From Kiritimatiellia bacterium (GTDB taxonomy: Bacteria; Verrucomicrobiota; Kiritimatiellia; WLWN01): 64,000 nucleotides of DNA. Position numbers and translations under genes: made by a program. Below, piece by piece: positions 1 to 9,000 of this stretch; the first letter of the stretch is position 1; each line of letters starts with the position of its first letter. Under the pieces are notes generated by a model that was not told the origin of the DNA, did not search any database, and worked only from the letters and a program-made list of their open reading frames with translations. Location: contig WLWN01000001.1 in NCBI GenBank assembly GCA_012103575.1, positions 635,792 through 699,791 of the forward strand, given 5' to 3'.

Positions 1-1
1 T

Positions 2-3000
2 GATCCGGCTCCATCAAAATCCGGGAAGGTGAACTGCAAATGGATGGGTCTGTTAGATGATATCGATTGTTTCGATCCTTTATTTTTTATGATACCACCA
101 GTGGAGGCCGAAGAGATGGATCCTCAACACCGGATCTTTTTAGAAGAAGGACATAAAGCATTTGAGTCCGCAGGGTATAGCAGCAGCAGTCTAAGCAACA
201 AGAAATGCGGCGTCTATCTTGGTATTATGAGTAATGAATACAGTTTGCTGGGGATAGAAGCCCAGCGATCGATGTCAGGGACCAGTAACAGTTATGCGAT
301 TGCTGCGGCGCGGATAGCCTACTATCTAAATTTGAAAGGTCCGGCTATACCGATAGACACGGCCTGTTCATCCTCTCTGGTGGGGACCCATTTGGCTTGT
401 CAAGCGCTGCATGCGGGAGAAATTGACATGGCGTTGGTCGGCGGGGTGACGTTGTATTTAACAGCCGAGTCGTACATAGGTATGTGTGCGGCCGGGATGT
501 TATCTCTGGAGGGTCAGTGCAAAACATTTGATAATAGCGCCGATGGATTTGTGCCTGGAGAGGGCGTCGGAGCGATCGTGCTCAAGCGTTTAAGTGAAGC
601 GCAAAGAGATGATGATTGTATATTAGGAACCATTATCGGATCGGGGATCAATCAAGATGGGAAAACCAATGGGATTACGGCTCCGAGCATAAAGAGTCAG
701 ATAGAGTTGGAACGTGAGATATACCGGAAGTATAAAATTGATCCATCGAGTATCAGTTATGTGGAGACGCATGGAACGGGGACGAAGTTGGGTGATCCGA
801 TAGAATTAGAAGCCCTCTCCACGGTGTTTAAGGAGCAAACCGATCGGAAAAATTATTGTGCATTGGGATCGGTAAAAAGCAATATTGGGCATACCTCGGC
901 GGCGGCGGAGGTGGCGAGTATGCACAAGGCGCTATTAAGTTTAAAACATCAAAAGCTAGTGCCGACCTTGAATTTCAAAAAGCCGAATAGTCACTTTAAT
1001 TTTGACGAGTCACCGTTTTATGTGAATACGGAATTAAAGACGTGGAAATCAGAAGGAGAAACGCCACGGCGAGTGGCGGTCAGCTCGTTCGGGTTTAGCG
1101 GGACTAATGCTCATGTGGTCATCGAGGAGTACCTCGATGAGTCCAAGGTCGAAGGTCCAAGGTCGAAAGTTCCTGTTGACCGCCCTGCTTTGATCGTTTT
1201 GTCAGCGAAGAATGAAGATCGTCTCAAAGCGTATGCCCAAAATCTTATGGATTACGTCCATGCTTCCACGTTGGACCTTCGCCCTTTGACGCCACGTCTT
1301 CGAGACGTGGCCTACACCCTCCAAGTAGGTCGAGAAGCGATGGGGGAACGTTTGGGGTTGATAGTTTATTCCATGGAAGAACTCAAAGAAAAGCTCCAAA
1401 GTTTTATGGATGGTAAAGAAGATGTGGAGGACCTTTTCCGGGGACAGGTCAAACGGAACAAAGAGACCCTGACTGTCTTTGCTGCGGATGAAGATATGGC
1501 CAAAACGATTGATGCCTGGGCAAGTAAAGGCAAATATTCCAAACTCTTAGACCTATGGGTGAAGGGTCTGATTTTTGATTGGAGCAAGTTGTACCGCAAT
1601 AGCAACCCTCACCGCATCAGTCTACCCACCTATCCCTTTGCAAGGGAACGGTATTGGATTGAGGGAGATGCGGATGGCGGATTGGGGATTGCGGAGATAG
1701 GGAAAGAATTGCATCCCTTGGTGCATGAGAACACGTCGGACATATCCGAGCTGCGTTTCAGTTCGACCTTTACGGGTGAGGAGTTCTTTCTGAAAGATCA
1801 CCAGGTGAAGAGAGAGAAGGTATTGCCTGGCGTGGTTTACTTAGAAATGGCGTGCACGGCGGTAGAGCAAGCTTCTGGAAAAAATCAAAGCATAGAGCTC
1901 AAAAACGTTGCCTGGTCTCGGCCGATTGCCGTGGGTGATATGCCCGTGGAGGTTCATATTGGACTATACCAGGAAGAGAACGGGGAGATTGCCTACGAAA
2001 TCTACACCACCCATCCGTCGGATGAAAAATCCACAATCCACAATCCGGATTCCGCAATCAGTTCGATCGTGCACAGTCAAGGAGTGGCATTGTTCACCTC
2101 GGCAGATCCACATCCGCAGCTCGATCTGAAAGCCTTAGAGGCCTCGTGTAACCAACGTCACCTGAGTGCGGAACAAAGCTATGAAGCCTTTAAAAGGATG
2201 GGCTTTGAATATGGCCCTGCTTATCAGGGTCTTAAGAAACTCTACGTTGGGGAAGATGAAGTGTTGGCCCAATTAATGATTCCTTCTTGTGTGTTGGAAA
2301 CCAAAGATCAATATATGCTCCATCCGAGTTTGATCGATGCGGTGTTGCAGGCGTCGATTTTGCTCCCTGCCAGCCGAGAATCGAGAACCCTAAACCCTGA
2401 ACTTAAAGTCCCCTTTGGATTAGAACGGCTTGAAATTATTCATAGCTGCAAAGAGTCGATGTGGGTATGGATACGCTGCTCTGAGGACAGCGCTGCGGCT
2501 GACATTCAGAAGCTGGATCTTGATCTGTGTGATGAAGAGGGGAAGGTCTGTGTAAAAATCAAGGGGTTGGAGATGAGCCCTGTGGAGATCAAAGAAATCG
2601 AACAGGCTCCTGAAGAGCCCACAGGTAAACGAAGTGTTCATTATTTGGAAAAACAATGGGAAGCGTCTTTTCAGACTCCGAACAAAGAACGTCAGGGAAC
2701 GATTCTTCTGTTGACCACAGAGGAAACAGAAGCATTAGCCACATTGGTTGCTCAAGCGTTTTCTCAAAAGGCTCATAGAGTAAAGATTCATCAGCTCAAT
2801 CAAGCGTTAAGCCGCACGGAAAAGCTTGGGGAAGCATACGATGGTCTGGTGGACCTAGTGGGCTGTGGAAAAGTTCGCAATGAGTCACTTGATTGGATTG
2901 GCTGTGTTCAACAGTTGATTGAAAATGGAGCTAAAGAGGGGTTGACATGTTTGGGAATAACCAAAGGGTTGGAATCGTATCGGAATGCCTCGATGAACCT

Positions 3001-6000
3001 GACAGGAGCCACTCGGGCAGGTCTTTATCGAATGCTTCAAAGTGAATATACGCATGTACGGTCTCGCCATGTGGATTTGGATTCGAGCGTTAATGATAAG
3101 GAGCTTGCTCAACAGATTGCCGCTGAGTTCTTCATGGATGGGGAGGACGCTGAAGTCTGTTACCGTAGCAGGCAACGCTATCGAGCAACGCTATCGGAAC
3201 TGTTGAGCAACGCAAAACCTGTTAAAAAGATCGTGTTCCCTGAAGATCATGTTTTGTGGGTTACAGGAGGCACACGAGGCCTTGGCTCTTTGTGCGCGCA
3301 TCATTTTGTTCAACACTATGGGGTGAAACGGCTGGTATTGACCGGACGAGAAGCGTTTCCTCCCCAGGCGCAGTGGAGTGCTTATGCAGGGAAAGAAGAT
3401 GCCGTCTCTAAGAAGATCAGAGCGATTGAATACCTACAAAGTTTAGGAGCTGAAGTTCGCATTTTATCAACGGATTTGACCGGTCGGGAAGCGGTTCAAA
3501 AAGACGTTCAAGAGATCACAGCAAGTTTGGGTCCAGCTGGGGGTGTTATCCATTGCGCGGGAATGGGCGATTTGGATAACCCAGCCTTCATTCGAAAATC
3601 TATAGAAGGCATTCAACGGGTCCTGGATCCCAAAGTCTCTGGACTGGATATTTTGCTTTCGCAATTTCATAAAGAACCGTTGGAGTTCTTTATGTTGTTT
3701 TCCTCGGTTTCTGCGATTGTTCCGACTCTTTCTTCGGGACAAAGTGACTATGCCATGGCCAATACGTATATGGATTATGCAGCTCAAGCAAGGTCACATG
3801 GGTTCCCTTTGATCAGTATTCAATGGCCCAGTTGGAGAGAGACAGGGATGGGAGAGGCCAAGAGTATGGCTTATCGCCAAACGGGATTGCTGAGTCATAG
3901 CAATGAAGAAGGACTAAAATTGCTCGATCAGATCCTCTCTGAGAATATGGGACCGGTCGTCTTGCCCGCCGTGGTCAATCCCACATTGTGGAAACCTGAA
4001 AAGTTGCTCAAACGCCGTATTGAAGATGGCAATGTTTTACCCGCTACAGTGTCTGAAGTTGTTCCTAAGACGGATCAGCCGAAAGCCTCAGGCGCGTTGT
4101 TTAAACCTATAGAAAATTGGCTCAAAGAAGTGTTTTCTAAAGAACTGAAGATCGACCAAGAGAAACTGGAATCTGATACGCCCTTTTCCGATTATGGAGT
4201 TGATTCGATTTTGTTAGCTCAAGTGGCCAGGAGAATGGATGAAAAATTAGCAGATCCCTTGGATCCATCAGTTTTATTTGAGCATTCAACACTGAATAAA
4301 CTGACGTCTTGGCTGGTTCAGGCCCATTGGAATTCTTTGTCTACGGCGTTTGGCGTTGAAGGAGAAACAAGGGTGAAAGTTGAGGCATCGACCTTAAACG
4401 CTTTCTCTGGCCGCACCCTGCCTGGTTTAGTGCGGAAATCACGTCGAGCTATAACCAAGACTGAGGATATTGTTGTTGTCGGCCTGTCTTGCCGTTTCCC
4501 GGGTTCAACGAATGTGGAGGAGTATTGGGATTTACTATCCGAAGGCCGGTCAGCCATTGTTCCTGTTCCTGAAGAGCGTTTTAAGGGTTCGGATCTGTTT
4601 TACGCGGGGTTGATCAACAGCATTACCGATTTTGATCCCTCTTTCTTTTTGATTGCCCAGGAAGATGCCAAAGCCATGGATCCTCAAGCTTTTTTAGTGT
4701 TAGAGGAGAGTTTAAACGTATTCCATCACGCGGGTTATTCTCTGAAAGATATCAAAGGTTTATCAACAGGAGTGTATCTGGGAGGGCGTAGTCAAAACCT
4801 GCCCGAGGAAAGTGATTTGGAAGAGAGTCGCAATCCCATTATGGCGGTGGGACAGAATTATCTGGCCGCGAATATTTCTCAGTTTTTTGATTTTCGGGGT
4901 CCTAGTTTGGTGGTGGATACCGCCTGTTCTTCAGCCTTGGTTGGGATGAATTTAGCGATCAAGGACTTGGTGGCAGGAGAGATTGAGTCCGCTTTGGTTG
5001 GAGGGGTGAGCTTGCTGACAGGTGATGGCGCTCACAAGATTTTCCAACGACGTAAGCTTTTAAATACAGATGGGATGTTTCACATCTTTGATCAACGGGC
5101 TTCGGGGGTGGTTTTAGGAGAAGGCGTTGGTTTCGTATTACTCAAAACGCTGGATCAAGCCCAAAAGGATGGGGACCATATCTACGCGCGGATTAAGGGA
5201 TTGTCGATCAACAATGATGGACGCACAGCGGGTCCTGCCACTCCGAACATTGAGGCCCAAAAAGAAGTGATGAAATTAGCGTTAAAGAAAAGTGGAAAAA
5301 AAGCTGAAGGCATCACGTATATTGATGTGAATGGTTCCGGCTCTGAAGTGACCGATTTATTAGAACTCAAAGCGATCGAATCGGTGTATCGTTCAGAGAG
5401 TAAAGATGTTTGCCGATTGGGCTCGATGAAGCCGAATATTGGCCATCCTCTTTGCGCCGAAGGCATGGCCAGTTTTATCAAACTTGTACTTATGTTAAAT
5501 CATCGCCAGTGGGTTCCCTTTTTATCGGCTCAAGAAAAAATGGTCCATTATGATTTGGAACATTCTCCATTTATATTTGACCGAGAAAAGAGCGCTTGGT
5601 CAGAAGATTTTCATACGGTGGCCTTGAACTGTTTCGCGGATGGGGGCACAAATGCTCACGTGATTTTAGAAGGAGGAGAAAGGTTGTCTTCTGAAAGTGC
5701 TAAAAGAGCTAATAGAAGAAAACCATTACCTCCTCCTGAGCTTAATAGGGTCCATATAGGGAAAGCCTTTTCAAAAGAACCTTCTGAACAGAAACGGTTT
5801 TTCCTCTCTGAAACAGACCGAGGCCTCTTCACCCAACCCCATCCCTGGTCTCAAACCTTTGATCAGAATCACTCTATTTTTAAGAATCATCTGGCCTATG
5901 GTCAGACCTTATTACCGGGATTGGCCTATATTGATTTATTGTATCAATTTTTTAGAGCAAGAGGCTACGACTATAGGGAGTTAGAACTTCGCAACCTTTC

Positions 6001-9000
6001 GATTTATCAGCCGCTTATAGTAGGGCCGGACTATGGTGTCCGGCTTTTTGTTCAAAGCATTGAAGAGAGACAGGGAGAGATATGGAAAATTAGTGTGGAA
6101 GGTCAGGAATTCGGGAGCCAATCAGAATCGAAGAGTTATGTCACTGCGGAAATGCGTCGTAGAGATCCAAAAACATTCGAGGATAGCATTGATGTGTCGT
6201 CTATTTTTTCTTCCTCAGTCCGGGAGGTGCTTTTAAGTGACCTTTATAAAAGATGTCGTGAGTATGAATTAGTGCACACCGGATTCATGCGGGCCGAAGG
6301 AACCGTTTATTCGCTTGAGAGCGCGGATTGGATTAAGGTCTCTGTTCCTGAAGCAGGGCTTGATCAGGCTGATCATTTTATGTTTCATCCCACGTTAATC
6401 GACGGGAGTGGTGTTGGAGCTGGAGGCTTATTTTCATCTATAATGAAGGATGAAAAACGTTTGTTTCTTCCTTTGTTTTACGAGTCTTTTCGGGCGACCG
6501 AATTGCTTCAAAAAAACAGCCTTACCAGAATTGTAAAATCGTCGGTCAAACAAAAAGGAGAACTCCTCTCTTTAGATATGGAGTTTTTTAACGAATCGGG
6601 CCAAAAAGTCGCAGCGTTAAAAAACTTTGTCAATAAATTGGTTCGAGAAGCCGGTTTGATTAATCCCGGTCGTGCAAAAAAACAGCCTGTGCAGATCAAA
6701 CAATCTCCCCCTTCATCAAACGTACACAGACCTCAACCTAGAAGTGTATCAAAGCTCAAAGCGCCTATTTCTCCGTCATCGAATGGAGCGTCGGATCTGG
6801 ATATGTCGTATGTTCAGAAGGCCGAAGGTCTTTTAAAAAGAACGCTGGCCTCCAAATTGAAAACATCTGCCGAAGCCATCAATACCGAGTCAGGATATTA
6901 TGAAATGGGCTTGGATTCATCCATGCTTTTAGAAGTGGTGAAGGAACTTGAAGGTCATCTTTCCATTTCTCTTGGGCCTACGTTGCTGTTTGAGTATACG
7001 ACGGTCAAAGAGCTTTCAGCGTATTTGGCGCAGACCTATGGAGAAGATGTTCAGGGGGTTTCAACCGAGACTGCACCCGAGGGTACAGACCTCCAACATC
7101 AAGAGGTTAAGCCGCCGATGGTGGAGTCGTTTACTTCTCCTGTTGAAGAGAACTGGTCTGCTCCAGTGATGCAGGATGATATTGCGGTGATCGGTCTTTC
7201 GGGGAAATACCCTGGGGCGAGGAATGTGGACGAATTTTGGCAGAACCTCAAGGCTGGCAAGGACTGCATTACCGAGATTCCTCAAGAACGTTGGGATTGG
7301 CGCATTTTGGATGACCTCCAATCCCCGTCCGGAAAAAAGATGTCCAGATGGGGTGGATTTATTGATCATCCGGACTATTTTGATCCCGAATTTTTTAATA
7401 TCTCTCCGCACGAAGCAGAGGCCATGGATCCCCAGGAGCGTTTGTTTTTACAGATTTGCTGGGAGGCGATAGAAGACGCGGGGTATCGGCCTGCTGATCT
7501 TACGCCTTTAAGAGGAAGATCCCGGAGGCGGGATGTGGCTGTCTTTGTGGGGGCGATGCACAAAGATTACACCATGATTGGTGCTGAAGTAGTATCTCGA
7601 GGAGCGCCAATGCCCTTGTCCTTAAACTATGCCACCATCGCCAATCGGGTGTCCTATTTTTGTAATTTTCATGGTCCCTCAATGGCGATAGACACGGTTT
7701 GTTCGTCCTCTTTGAACGCGGTGCATTTAGCGATGGAAAGTCTTCATCGAGGAGAAAGCTTGGTTGCCTTAGCCGGGGGCGTGAATCTCTCGCTGCATCC
7801 TAACAAATACATGACCTATGGAATGTGGGATTTGCATTCCAGTGATGGGTATTGTCACACGTTTGGCGAGGGGGGCGATGGGTATGTTTCCGGAGAGGGG
7901 ATTGGAGCGGTTCTTCTCAAACCCTTAAAGCAAGCAGTCAAGGATGGGGATCATATATATGCGGTGATCAAAGGAAGTGCGGTGAACCATGTGGGCAAGG
8001 TGAGTGGGATGTCGGTTCCAAGTCCTGTGGCCCAGGGAGAAATGATAGAGCGATGTTTTGAACAAAGCGGGATAGATCCACGCACCATCAGTTATATGGA
8101 AGCGCATGGAACGGGCACATCGCTTGGAGATCCGATTGAGATCCAGGGATTGGTAAGAGCCTTTGGGAAATTCACCCAAGATAAGCAGTTTTGCTCCATA
8201 GGTTCAGTGAAGTCGAATATAGGTCATGCAGAGTCCGCAGCGGGTATTAGTGGGTTGACCAAAGTGATTCTACAGCTGAACCACAAAACGTTGGTACCTT
8301 CTCTTCATTCAGAGACGGTGAATCCACATCTCAATATGGAGGATACGCCTTTTTATATTCAGGATAAGACAGAGAAATGGAGTCAACCAGCGATCAAAGA
8401 ACACGAGGGAGAGCCTGCTATTCTGCGCCGGGCGGGAGTAAGTTCATTTGGCGCAACAGGCTCGAATGCCCATGTGATATTGGAAGAATATGTGAAGGAA
8501 GAAGCACCAATCATGGAAGAGCTGATAGAAAAGAAATGGGTGATTGTTCCGCTTTCAGCAAAAAATCCAGAGCAGCTGAAGGAAGCGGCTAACAATCTGC
8601 ATGCCTATTTAAGATCCACTATCGAGAATCCAGAATCTTCCGTTGCAAGCGGATCTCTCTGTGGCGGAAATATCCAGGATCTGGCCTACACACTCCAAGT
8701 AGGTCGTGAAGCCATGCAAGAGCGTATAGCCTTTCTCATTAAAGATGAAGAAGAGCTTAGTGAAAAGCTCCGAAACTTCATAAATGGAGAAGAGATTGGA
8801 GAACACTTTTGGCAGGGTCAGGTGAAGGATGGCGAGAAGGCGACGATCTTTTTTACCCCAGAAGATATGCAGGAGATGGTCAACCAGTGGGTCGTGCAAG
8901 GAAAACTGAGAAAGATAGCGAACGTATGGGTTCAAGGTTTGAATGTAGGGTGGGAAGCTTTCTATCATAATGAAAAAAGACCCCAGCGCATGAGTCTTCC

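Noticed and set aside
1145-2403. Possible CRISPR-like array
   Set aside because: Units are 7 bp and tandem with no spacers, and they lie inside a coding region.
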